Positions 53,965 to 61,896 of a stretch of 64,000 bases of DNA are shown in pieces. The notes beneath the pieces are model-generated. The model did no database searches. It saw nothing but the letters and a program-made list of their open reading frames with translations, and had not been told where the DNA came from. The stretch lies in NCBI GenBank assembly GCA_963785125.1, contig CAWATU010000007.1, positions 1,054,001 through 1,118,000 of the forward strand. The letters run 5' to 3'. The DNA comes from QHXN01 sp963785125 (lineage in GTDB: Bacteria > Acidobacteriota > Blastocatellia > Pyrinomonadales > Pyrinomonadaceae). Positions within the stretch are counted from its first letter, which is position 1, and each line of letters opens with the position of its first letter. The position numbers were made by a program, and so were the translations under genes.

Positions 53965-54336
53965 TCAGCCGCGCCGCGGTTTGCCCGAACCTTTCTTCGA
54001 CGAGTTGCCCGGGGGTTCGGGCAGGGTCTGCAACGTGCGGCGGTCGCGGCTGGCGACGCCGGCCTGCCCCGCGGCCGAGCGGCTCTTCTTCGCGCCGCGC
54101 ACGCGGCGGCCCGAGGTGCTGAAGGTCTCAATCAGGCCGTGCTCTTCGAGCCGCCGGTAGGCGTTGCGCACGATGTTGCGGCTGACGCCGAGCTGTTCGG
54201 CCAGCGCGCGCTCGGACGTGATCGCGTCGCCGCGCGTGAACTTCCCCGCGAGGATGGCGCTGGCAATCTGGTTAAAAATCTGCTGCGTCTTCGTCTCGTC
54301 GCTTCCGGCGCGGACGCGTATGTTCAACTCCGGCAT
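53965..54336 (-). CDS. GntR-family transcriptional regulator (short, YtrA-like)
   Basis: A 123-aa regulator with an N-terminal winged helix: IFNQIASAILAGKFTRGDAI, then SERALAEQLGVSRNIVRNAY and RRLEEHGLIE (about residues 19-71). There is no ligand-binding domain; the remaining 50 residues are a basic, Ser/Gly/Pro-rich tail (KKSRSAAGQAG, NSSKKGSGKPRRG). Short GntR proteins of the YtrA kind usually control ABC transporter genes. It is upstream of a small basic gene and downstream of the BON gene in the same direction. Confidence 0.9.
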   Translation of the reverse strand: MPELNIRVRAGSDETKTQQIFNQIASAILAGKFTRGDAITSERALAEQLGVSRNIVRNAYRRLEEHGLIETFSTSGRRVRGAKKSRSAAGQAGVASRDRRTLQTLPEPPGNSSKKGSGKPRRG

Positions 54337-54356
54337 GTATCCCCCTTGTTTTTTTC

Positions 54357-54455
54357 AGTAGGCAGATGGCAGTTGAAGACTCTACTGTCGAGAACTCCGA
54401 TTTAAACTCTCGACTACCTTAACGCGAAGTGACTGCCTACTGCCATCTGCCTACT
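54357..54455. repeat. Intergenic inverted repeat, AGTAGGCAGATGGCAGT class
   Basis: AGTAGGCAGATGGCAGT at 54357-54373 is exactly complementary to 54439-54455. Within the loop, GTCGAGA and TCTCGAC make a second, inner stem. It lies between two minus-strand genes. Vocabulary is shared with the element at 61742-61849. Confidence 0.85.
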
Positions 54456-54461
54456 TCTTGC

Positions 54462-55550
54462 TCAGCTCTGCCCCGCGGCCCTCGACGACGGACGGCCGGG
54501 GTCGTTCACGTCGGTCGTGTCGGTCGTAGCCTTGATGTCGGACGGCGGGAGCGTCGCGTTGGTCGCCGCGGGCAGCGGCGCGTCCATGCCGGCGAGCGGC
54601 GCGTCCGTGCCCGTGACGGCCTGATAGCTCTGCACGCGCAGGTTGTTCTGCACGTTCGCGACGCCCGAGACCGACTCGGCGATGTTCTCGGCGAGCCGCT
54701 TGGCGTAGCGGCTGTCCACCATCCCCGTCAAGATGGCCTCGCCAGCGACAACGTTGACCTCAACGTCCGAGGCGTCGAGCCACTCGTTGTCGGTCAGGCG
54801 GTCGCAGACCTCCTCGCGCAGGCGTTCGTCGGAGCGCCGGTAGTTCTTCGGGCCGAGCCCACGGAACTTGCCTTCGCCGCGGCCGTGGGCACGGCGCGAC
54901 TCATCCCTGTGACGGCCGCCCTCGCGTTCGTCGTCGTCGCCGCCGAACCACGAGCGCACCTGGTCTGCGGCGCGGTCGAGCCAACTGCCGCCGTCCCCCC
55001 CGCGTTCGTCTTCATGCCCGCGCGCCTCGCGCCGTCCGTGCTCGGCGCGGTTGTCGTCGTAATCGTCGCGCCCGTACTCGTAACCGCTGCGGCCGTAGAA
55101 GCGGCTCGTCGTGCGGCCGTAGTCGGTGTCATAGTCGCGCACCTCGTCCGCGTCGTCGTGCCTGAGAGCGCGCTCGCGCGTGTAGTCGCGCCCATAGACG
55201 CGCACGCCATACGCACGCCCGTAGTCCTCGCCCTCGCGCCGTCGCGCGGAGCCCGCGTAGCCGCCGCGCTCCAACACCTCGCGCCCGTAACGCTGGCCGT
55301 ACTCGCCCGCGCCTGACTCGCGCGTGCCGTAGCGCGAGCCGTAGTCGCGCGTGCCTGAGTCGCGCTCCTGCCCGTACTCGCGCTCGTAGCCGCCGCGCCC
55401 ACCGGCGTAACCGCCGCGACGCAAACCGCCGTATTCGGAGCCGCGGCCGGAGCCTCTCTCCGCGTCGCGCCCGTAGAACCTATCCTCCGTGCGTTCGTCC
55501 TCCGAGTCGCCGTAACGACCGGGGCCGCGTCCACCGTAACGTGATGACAT
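54462..55550 (-). CDS. BON-domain protein with long Arg/Gly/Tyr-rich region
   Basis: A 362-aa protein. Residues 1 to about 235 are low-complexity and rich in Arg, Gly, Tyr, Glu and Asp (SSRYGGRGPGRYGDSE, GGYAGGRGGYEREYGQ, YGRDYTRERAL). Then comes one BON domain (about 255-325: DERLREEVCDRLTDNEWLDA, VVAGEAILTGMVDSRYAKRL) and a short Pro/Thr tail. BON domains bind membranes or ligands and occur in osmotic-shock proteins. The ATG at 55550 is preceded by GGAGGTTGAAG; the frame is open to 55634. The disordered part could drive assembly with itself or nucleic acid; this is a guess. Confidence 0.85.
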   Translation of the reverse strand: MSSRYGGRGPGRYGDSEDERTEDRFYGRDAERGSGRGSEYGGLRRGGYAGGRGGYEREYGQERDSGTRDYGSRYGTRESGAGEYGQRYGREVLERGGYAGSARRREGEDYGRAYGVRVYGRDYTRERALRHDDADEVRDYDTDYGRTTSRFYGRSGYEYGRDDYDDNRAEHGRREARGHEDERGGDGGSWLDRAADQVRSWFGGDDDEREGGRHRDESRRAHGRGEGKFRGLGPKNYRRSDERLREEVCDRLTDNEWLDASDVEVNVVAGEAILTGMVDSRYAKRLAENIAESVSGVANVQNNLRVQSYQAVTGTDAPLAGMDAPLPAATNATLPPSDIKATTDTTDVNDPGRPSSRAAGQS

Positions 55551-55643
55551 CTTCAACCTCCTTCTACTCATCTGCCGTCGTACAAAGACCTTCCGGCGTG
55601 AGGCGCGGGGCCTCGGGAAGAGAACTTTTATCAATGCGTTTCG

Positions 55644-57266
55644 TTAGCGCCGCGCGCGCAGCGCCTTTTGCGAGCCCTCCCCGAACAGCTCGCGCGCGCG
55701 CTCGAAGACGCCTTCGAGCCTCTGCTTCTTCTTCAACACGGGCTCAAAGAGATCGCCCTTGCGCTCCAAGCGGCGGAGCATGTTCTTGATATGAAAGTCG
55801 GAGGTCTTGAGCTTCTTCCGCTCGACCTCCTTCCATTCGAGCGGCGCCGAGACGGTCGCGCACGGCTTCGGCCGCACCGAGTAGGGCGCGACGACCGACT
55901 TACCCCGCGCGTTCTGCATGTGATCCACGTAGATCATCCCTTCGCCGCGCTTGCGCTTCGAGCGCTCCACGGTCGCCACCTCCGACTGCTCGCGCGCGAT
56001 GACCGTCGCCAACTGCTCGGCCAGCTCCGCTATTGATTCATACTCATACTTCGGCTCGACGGGGACGTAGACGTGTACGCCGCGCGACCCGGAGGTCTTC
56101 GGGTACGAGTCGAGCCCGACGCGCGCGAGCACGTCGCGCGTGGTGACGGCCACGTCGCAGATGGTCTCGAACGCGACGCCCTCGCTGGGGTCGAGGTCGA
56201 AGACGAACCAGTCCGGGTGTTCGAGGTCTTTCACGCGCGAGTGCCACGGGTGTCGCTCAATCGCCCCGAGGTTCGCCATGTACAGAAGGGTCGCCACGTT
56301 GTCGCCGACGATGTAGTCAACCTCGTGCCCGCCGCCGTCCTCGACTTCGAGCGGCACGGTGCGTACGAACGACGGCGCCTCGTGTACGTCATGCTGGTGG
56401 AAGGACGGCCCCTCTATCCCGCCCGGATACCGCTTCATGATGAGCGGCCGGTCTTTCAGGTAAGGCAGGATGTACTCGGCGACCTCGTAGTAGTAGCGCA
56501 CCAGGTCGCCCTTCGTATAACCCTCGTCCGGCCAGTACACGCGCTCAAGGTGTGTGAGCGGCACGACCTCGCGCCCCACCTTCACGTTGAGGTCGCCCGC
56601 GAGCACCTTCGCCTTCAACGCGCGGCCGACGGCCGAGACCTTCCCCGACGCCTTCGACGTGTCAAACTTCCTGACGTGCCCCTCGCCTTCAACGACTCTG
56701 CTTTTTGACGTTTGCCCTCTGCCCTTTGCCTTCCCCTTAATCGTCTCCTGCCCGTCCACGGGCTTGCGCAGGCGCAGCTCCCAGCCCGCCTCTGCGAACT
56801 CGTCCGAACGCTTGAAGAGGAGCCACTCGCCCTCGCGCCGCTTCATCTTCAAGAGCGTGAAGCCGCCTTTGAGCTTCTCGCCCTTCAGAGCGAAATCGAG
56901 CCGCCCCGCCGCGAGCTGCTCGGCCGCGTCGCCCTCGCCCAAAACCTCGTACGTGCCGCCGTCCCACTTCATGTGCTCGCCCGCGCCGTATTCGCCCTCG
57001 GGGATGAGCCCCTCGAACTTGAGGTACTCGACCGGGTGGTCTTCGGTCTCGACGGCTAGGCGCTTCGACGTGGGGTCGAGCGAAGGCCCGCGCGGCACCG
57101 ACCAGGACTTGAGCACACCTCCGACCTCAAGACGAAAGTCGAAGTGCAGCTTCGACGCGTGGTGCTCCTGCACGACGAAGCGGCGCCGGTTCGACTTCGA
57201 CACGCTCCCCTTCGGCTCCGGCGTCCGCCGGAAATCGCGCATCTTCCTGTAGGTCTCAAGTCCCAT
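55644..57266 (-). CDS. ligD: LigD-like protein: 3'-phosphoesterase plus polymerase domains, no ligase
   Basis: A 540-aa protein of bacterial non-homologous end joining. The N-terminal phosphoesterase domain (about 25-165) has VVQEHHASKLHFDFRLE and SWSVPRGPSLDPTSKRLAV. The C-terminal polymerase/primase domain (about 235-530) has WFVFDLDPSEG with the metal-binding Asp pair and PKTSGSRGVHVYVPV. There is no ATP-dependent ligase domain, unlike full LigD (over 800 aa). A ligase would have to be coded elsewhere. No Ku gene lies in the window. The start is ATG 57266 or GTG 57272. The BON gene follows about 90 bp on. Confidence 0.92.
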   Translation of the reverse strand: MGLETYRKMRDFRRTPEPKGSVSKSNRRRFVVQEHHASKLHFDFRLEVGGVLKSWSVPRGPSLDPTSKRLAVETEDHPVEYLKFEGLIPEGEYGAGEHMKWDGGTYEVLGEGDAAEQLAAGRLDFALKGEKLKGGFTLLKMKRREGEWLLFKRSDEFAEAGWELRLRKPVDGQETIKGKAKGRGQTSKSRVVEGEGHVRKFDTSKASGKVSAVGRALKAKVLAGDLNVKVGREVVPLTHLERVYWPDEGYTKGDLVRYYYEVAEYILPYLKDRPLIMKRYPGGIEGPSFHQHDVHEAPSFVRTVPLEVEDGGGHEVDYIVGDNVATLLYMANLGAIERHPWHSRVKDLEHPDWFVFDLDPSEGVAFETICDVAVTTRDVLARVGLDSYPKTSGSRGVHVYVPVEPKYEYESIAELAEQLATVIAREQSEVATVERSKRKRGEGMIYVDHMQNARGKSVVAPYSVRPKPCATVSAPLEWKEVERKKLKTSDFHIKNMLRRLERKGDLFEPVLKKKQRLEGVFERARELFGEGSQKALRARR

Positions 57267-57479
57267 CAGCACCCAACCCCTTTGCCGCCTGTCGGTACAC
57301 CTGTGTACGCGACCCGTTCACGCACACGCGCGTGCCGTCTCGCCACCTGCGCGGCGCGTGACCCTCAACACGCGTAGTTTTGAACTCTTCTACGCCCGCC
57401 CTCCCCAATGGAACCAAGCTCGCTGTAAGAGGCTTGCAACTTGCATGCTCAAACGTCGAAGCTCTTCTCTCGACACCTT

Positions 57480-58202
57480 CTACTCCGAAAGGTCAATCAC
57501 CCACGCCCCTTCGACATCCCTCTCGACAATCATCCGCCCGAGGTTGAGCCAGCGCGCGACGCCGTCGAGGACGTTGGAGTCGGAGGTGACGGCGACGAGA
57601 CTTGAGTTGACGATATCGCGGTCGGGGTTGAACTCGGCGCGCACTTCCCAGGGCCAGCCGCACTGCGACGCGATGTCGCGCACACGCGCCGCCAGACGGC
57701 CGCTGTTCGAGACGGGGCGGTCGAAGAGCCACAGCACCGACGACGGCGCCAGCGGCTCAAGCGCGCGCCCCGCAAGCAGGATGGCGCGCTCCGTCTCTTC
57801 GACTGCGCGGTAAGAGCCGTGCACGCTTGAGAGGTCGCGCACGCACCCGTCGCGCCCGAGGACGAGCACGCCGCCCGCGAGCGCCGCCTCCAGAGTGATG
57901 ACGAGGTTGAAGCCGTCAACGATCAACCCCTCGCCCGCGACCTCCGCGCCGTCCACGCGGCTCGCACGCCGCCGCGCGCGCCCCTCCTCCGGGCACGCCG
58001 CGCGCGCGACGGCGAGGCGTTGCCGCTCCCTCAGGTTGTACCGGTCGCCCACCAGCTTCAGCGCGGACTTCGTCTGATAGCCACGGCTCAGAAGCCACGA
58101 CAGCTCCGACACCGCGACGCGCAGCGACGCGAGCCGCGCCGCCTCGAACAGCCGCGCGTCCTCCGGGTGCGCGCCCCTGTGCCGCCGCCGGTCGGGACTC
58201 AA
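57480..58202 (-). CDS. DUF434-type protein
   Basis: A 240-aa soluble protein. The N-terminal part (about 10-75: LFEAARLASLRVAVSELSWL, SRGYQTKSALKLVGDRYNL) is what I recognise as the DUF434 type; the rest (about 90-235: GLIVDGFNLVITLEAAL, VLWLFDRPVSNSGRLA, VAVTSDSNVLDGVARWLNL) looks like a Rossmann-like or PIN/NYN-style acidic fold with scattered Asp residues. A nuclease role is possible but not shown. It sits between two LigD-related genes, hinting at nucleic-acid metabolism. Confidence 0.75.
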   Translation of the reverse strand: MSPDRRRHRGAHPEDARLFEAARLASLRVAVSELSWLLSRGYQTKSALKLVGDRYNLRERQRLAVARAACPEEGRARRRASRVDGAEVAGEGLIVDGFNLVITLEAALAGGVLVLGRDGCVRDLSSVHGSYRAVEETERAILLAGRALEPLAPSSVLWLFDRPVSNSGRLAARVRDIASQCGWPWEVRAEFNPDRDIVNSSLVAVTSDSNVLDGVARWLNLGRMIVERDVEGAWVIDLSE

Positions 58203-58221
58203 CTTCCCTTCCCCTTTCAGC

Positions 58222-58707
58222 CTACTTCTTTCTCTTCTTCGCCGCCGTCTTCGGCCGCTCGCGCTCGCCGATGGTCTCGGCCTCGTGGCCGTGGACGGCG
58301 AAGTCGTCGTGGAGTTTTTGGAGGAGCCAGAGCGGGCGGCCGGCCTCCTCGCGCCCCTTCATCTTGAAGAGCCGCCACGCGCCGCCGAGACGCGCGCCTT
58401 CGAGGCGGAAGCGGAGCGAGCCCGCGCGCCAGCCGTCGGCGGGGTCGCCCTCGGGGATAAACTTCCCCTTGTCCCAGCGATAGACGCGCCCCGCGCCGTA
58501 GGTGCCCTCGGGCAGCACGCCCTCGAAGTTGATGTAGGAGAGCGCGTGGTCGGGCACCTGTACGGCCAGACGCTTCGACGCGGGGTCGAGCGAAGGCCCC
58601 TTCGGCACCGCCCAGGACTTGAGCGTCCCGGCAATCTCCAGACGGAAATCCCAGTGCAGACGGCTCGCGTGGTGCTCCTGCACCACGAATCTCAAGCTCC
58701 GAACCAT
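58222..58707 (-). CDS. Stand-alone LigD-type 3'-phosphoesterase
   Basis: A 161-aa single-domain protein. FVVQEHHASRLHWDFRLE, SWAVPKGPSLDPASKRLAVQ and GTYGAGRVYRWDKGKF follow the LigD phosphoesterase fold, which trims 3'-phosphates or ribonucleotides from DNA ends before joining. It is a second copy of the domain found in the larger gene at 55644-57266. It ends in a basic tail (ERPKTAAKKRKK). The ATG at 58707 gives the start of the conserved domain; the open frame continues to 58980 without recognisable protein. It starts 20 bp before the DUF434 gene, so is likely its operon partner. Confidence 0.88.
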   Translation of the reverse strand: MVRSLRFVVQEHHASRLHWDFRLEIAGTLKSWAVPKGPSLDPASKRLAVQVPDHALSYINFEGVLPEGTYGAGRVYRWDKGKFIPEGDPADGWRAGSLRFRLEGARLGGAWRLFKMKGREEAGRPLWLLQKLHDDFAVHGHEAETIGERERPKTAAKKRKK

Positions 58708-58961
58708 GCCCAGATTTTGCCACAGAGTGGGCGCCGAAGACCGCCCGCGTCCGCGCCCGTTCGTCACGGCCGGAGTCCGGTTTGTCACACAACGCTTCAC
58801 AAACGGGGCGACTGCCCTTATTCTCCCCCTCTGCGCCCGACCGCGCGCCCTCGCGCCGAAAGCGTTAACCCGACATCCCGGCCCCGCGAGAGCGCCCCCC
58901 CAGCAGGGGACGACGCGGGCGCGGGTGTGCTGAAGAAGGAAGGCCGAGGAATTTCCTGTTG

Positions 58962-60125
58962 ATGACCGAAGCGGAGACACTCGAAGGTATAAGGCTCGCC
59001 GCGGACGAGTGGGCCGCGGGCGATGGACGCGTCTGGCGCGGCCGTCTGAAGCGCTGGGCCATCATCTTCGCCGCGTGGACGGTGATCGCCCTCTTCTTCG
59101 CGGGGCAGCTCTACTACTCGAACCTCCTGAGTGAACGACCGCTGACCTGGCGCGAGGCGGCCTCGCAGCAGTTCATCTACCCGTACCTGTGGGCCTTCGG
59201 CACCGTCCTCGTCCTGTGGCTCGCCGACCGCTTCCCCGTCGAAGGAAAGCTCTGGCGGCGCAATGTCCCCCTCCACCTGCTCTTCGCCACGGCCTTCGTC
59301 ATTGTCATCTCCGGCTTCTTCCAGATCATCCACTTCAACCTCATGAGCAGCCCCGGCAGGCACTACGACCCGGCGCAGACGCTCCGCTGGATCATCTACA
59401 ACTCGTCTGAGAACTACGGCATCTACGGCCTGCTCGTCCTGCTCAATCAGGTCTTCCGCTACTACCGGCGCTACCGGGAGGGCGAGTTGCGCTCCTCGCG
59501 CCTCCAGACGCAGCTCACGCAGGCGCAGCTTGAAGCCCTCAAGATGCAGCTCCAGCCGCATTTCCTCTTCAACACGCTCCACTCCATCTCTGCCCTCCTG
59601 CACCGAGACCCGGATGCGGCCGACCGCATGATCGCGCGCCTCGGCGACTTCCTCCGCCTCACGCTTGAGAACTCCGGCGAGCAGGAGGTCAAGCTTCAGA
59701 AGGAGCTTGAGTTCCTGACCTGCTACCTCGAAATCGAGCGTGTGCGCTTTCAGGATCGGCTCACCACGAGCGTCGAGGTCGAGCCCGCCGCGCTCGACGT
59801 GCCCGTCCCCAACCTCATCCTTCAGCCCATCGTCGAGAACGCCCTGCGCCACGGCATCGCCCAGACGCGCGGGCCCGGCCGCGTGGAGATTTCCGCGAAA
59901 CGCGAGAACAACGCTCTGCGTATACGGGTCAGGGACAACGGGCCGGGCCTTGCGGCCATCACAAGGCCGGACGACGGGTTAAAGGAGGGTCTCGGGCTCT
60001 CGAACACGCGCGCGCGACTTGAACAGCTCTACGGCGCCGCGCACCGCTTCGAGCTTGAGAATGCGCCCGGCGGCGGACTTCTCGTCACGCTGGAGATACC
60101 TGCCCCCAAAGGCGTACCCGCCTGA
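58962..60125 (+). CDS. LytS/YehU-type sensor histidine kinase
   Basis: A 387-aa kinase. Four membrane helices (about residues 32-50, 72-89, 104-122 and 152-166) form a 7TM- or 5TM-Lyt-like sensor. The His_kinase domain has the phosphorylated His200 in LQPHFLFNTLHS, and the ATPase domain has IVENALRHGI (N-box), DNGPGLA (G1) and GLGLSNTRARLEQL (G2). The start may be TTG 58959 or ATG 58962. The LytTR response regulator gene follows, separated by 220 bp that hold a complex hairpin element, so the pair is probably one two-component system. Confidence 0.92.
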   Translation: MTEAETLEGIRLAADEWAAGDGRVWRGRLKRWAIIFAAWTVIALFFAGQLYYSNLLSERPLTWREAASQQFIYPYLWAFGTVLVLWLADRFPVEGKLWRRNVPLHLLFATAFVIVISGFFQIIHFNLMSSPGRHYDPAQTLRWIIYNSSENYGIYGLLVLLNQVFRYYRRYREGELRSSRLQTQLTQAQLEALKMQLQPHFLFNTLHSISALLHRDPDAADRMIARLGDFLRLTLENSGEQEVKLQKELEFLTCYLEIERVRFQDRLTTSVEVEPAALDVPVPNLILQPIVENALRHGIAQTRGPGRVEISAKRENNALRIRVRDNGPGLAAITRPDDGLKEGLGLSNTRARLEQLYGAAHRFELENAPGGGLLVTLEIPAPKGVPA

Positions 60126-60217
60126 TTTTTGGAACCCTGCCTACGTCCCCGCGTACACTTTTCTGAAACTCGAAGGCGTTTTTTGACACAAACCCCTTCG
60201 TCGCGGTGTTTTTCTTT

Positions 60218-60341
60218 AGTAAATGGTGAATAGTAAAGGGTAAATGGTTCGGCCCGCCCTCCGGGCTGAACCATTTACCACCGGCGGACTAAAACGTCGG
60301 GCTCCGGCTCACCATTTACTATTTACCATTCACCATTTACT
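60218..60341. repeat. Compound inverted repeat, AGTAAATGGTGAATAG class
   Basis: An outer pair (AGTAAATGGTGAAT at 60218-60231 with 60328-60341) encloses an inner hairpin of 18 bp with one mismatch (60239-60256 with 60262-60279). The left outer arm and the right arm have different word orders, so one looks rearranged. It fills the gap between the kinase and response-regulator genes. Confidence 0.85.
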
Positions 60342-60347
60342 TAAATT

Positions 60348-61133
60348 ATGACGGAAGCGGCACAGGCGCCCATCCGCGTGCTCGTCGTGGACGACGAGCC
60401 GCTCGCGCGAGAGAAGATTCGCGGCATGGCGGCAGACGATCCAGACCTGCGCGTCGTCGGCGAATGCACGAACGGCGCCGAGGCCATCGAAGCCGTCCAG
60501 ACCCTCAAGCCCGACCTGCTCCTGCTCGACGTGCAGATGCCCGAGGTCGGCGGCTTCGCCGTGCTCGAAGCCCTCAAGGACGATGGGCTGCCGCCCGTCA
60601 TCTTCATCACGGCCTACGACCACTACGCGGTGCGCGCCTTCGAGTTCCACGCGCTCGACTATCTCCTGAAACCCTTCGACCGCGAGCGCTTCCGCGCCGC
60701 GATGGAGCGGGCCAAGCGGCAGATTCGGCGCGACACGGGAGGCGCCCTCGACGAGCGCATCATCGCGCTCCTTGAGCAGATGCGCGGGCAGCAGCGTTAC
60801 AGCGAGCGGCTGGTGGTCAAGACCGGCGGGCGCGTCTTCTTCCTCAACATCGACGAGATCGACTGGATCGAGGCCGAGGGTAACTACGTCTCCATCCACA
60901 CGGGCAAGAAGTCGTACCTGCTGCGCGAGACCATCTCATCCTTAGAGGCGCAGCTCGACCCGAAGGACTTCGTGCGCATCCACCGCTCGGCCATCGCGAA
61001 CATCAACCGCATCAAGGAACTGCAACCCTGGTCGCACGGCGAGTACCACGTCATCCTCAACGACGGGACGCAGTTGACCCTCTCGCGCAGCTACCGCGAG
61101 AAGCTTCAGGCGGCGCTCGGCAACAGCCTGTGA
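60348..61133 (+). CDS. LytTR-family response regulator
   Basis: A 261-aa regulator. The receiver domain (about 8-125) has the acidic pair Asp15/Asp16, phospho-acceptor Asp61 (LLLLDVQMPEVGG), the Thr/Tyr switch in FITAYDHY and the conserved Lys in ALDYLLKPFDRERF. The LytTR DNA-binding domain (about 150-255) includes KTGGRVFFLNIDEIDWIEAE, FVRIHRSAIANINRIKEL and SRSYREKL. Partner of the upstream LytS-type kinase. The target genes are not known. Confidence 0.94.
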   Translation: MTEAAQAPIRVLVVDDEPLAREKIRGMAADDPDLRVVGECTNGAEAIEAVQTLKPDLLLLDVQMPEVGGFAVLEALKDDGLPPVIFITAYDHYAVRAFEFHALDYLLKPFDRERFRAAMERAKRQIRRDTGGALDERIIALLEQMRGQQRYSERLVVKTGGRVFFLNIDEIDWIEAEGNYVSIHTGKKSYLLRETISSLEAQLDPKDFVRIHRSAIANINRIKELQPWSHGEYHVILNDGTQLTLSRSYREKLQAALGNSL

Positions 61134-61340
61134 TGTGGTCGGAAACGGACGCGAGGCCGCTTCATCACACGGCGCGTCCAGTTCATCACAAAAGCCTTCG
61201 CCGCGCGGCAGACACTCTTTAAACTCCCCTCGAAAACGGCGGCCGACGAGGCGGCCTGCTCCGGTGGCGCACGGCGCGCCTCGCACGGGCACAAGTCCCG
61301 ATACTTGCCCGACCTTACCCGAAGGGAGTTCTACCAAAGC

Positions 61341-61754
61341 ATGCTGGAACAGAGACACTACGCTTTCAACCGGCCGGCCGAGCAGCCTGAGCCCGCCGTC
61401 GCCGCCCCCGCCCCGCCCGAACAGGGCGCGGCCGTCCGACTCAAGACGCTGCGTGAGCTTGCGCTCGCGCTCCTCCAGGAGGTCGATTCGATCAAGGGCA
61501 GCGGCTCGCTCGAAGCGAAGCCGAGCGTGGACTTCTCGGAGGAGGTGCGGCGCTTCGAGACCGACCTTATCCGCTGGGCGCTGATGCGCACGGGCGGCCA
61601 CCAGCGCCGCGCCGCGCGCATGCTCAACCTCAAGGTCACCACGCTCAACGCCAAGATCAAGCGTTACCGCATCCAGCCGCACGCCGCCCCCACCTCACCG
61701 GCAACGTCGTCGGCCTCTACCGCGACGCGGAGGAGAATAAGCAGTAGCCAGTAG
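61341..61754 (+). CDS. Fis-type helix-turn-helix protein
   Basis: A 137-aa protein from the ATG at 61341, with GGGAG upstream; a TTG at 61305 is an alternative. The N-terminal part is Pro/Ala-rich and unstructured. The C-terminal HTH (about residues 74-107: RWALMRTGGHQRRAARMLN, then LKVTTLNAKIKRYRI) is the Fis/NtrC-terminal type. It has no AAA+ or receiver domain. It may be a third component acting with the LytS/LytTR pair. The last residues SSSQ and the stop TAG are coded by the inverted repeat that follows. Confidence 0.82.
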   Translation: MLEQRHYAFNRPAEQPEPAVAAPAPPEQGAAVRLKTLRELALALLQEVDSIKGSGSLEAKPSVDFSEEVRRFETDLIRWALMRTGGHQRRAARMLNLKVTTLNAKIKRYRIQPHAAPTSPATSSASTATRRRISSSQ

Positions 61755-61849
61755 TCAGTAGCCAGTAGAAAGACTGAAGCGGCGCGTCTCAGCCTTCGGG
61801 TCGGACGCGCTGTTTCGTCTTTCTACTGGCTACTGACTACTGGCTACTG
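61742..61849. repeat. Intergenic long inverted repeat, CAGTAGCCAGTAGTCAG class
   Basis: Arms at 61742-61774 and 61817-61849 are exactly complementary over 33 bp and made of CAGTAG(C/T)C words. The left arm overlaps the end of the Fis-type gene and supplies its stop codon. The loop has GCGCGTC/GACGCGC, an extra inner stem. Confidence 0.94.
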
Positions 61850-61896
61850 TCTACTGCCTTTTGCCTTTCCCCGCCGATTCGCGTATAGAAACGCGG

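Noticed and set aside
55644..58707. Complete two-gene NHEJ (Ku plus LigD) locus
   Set aside because: No Ku-like gene and no ATP-dependent ligase domain are found here.
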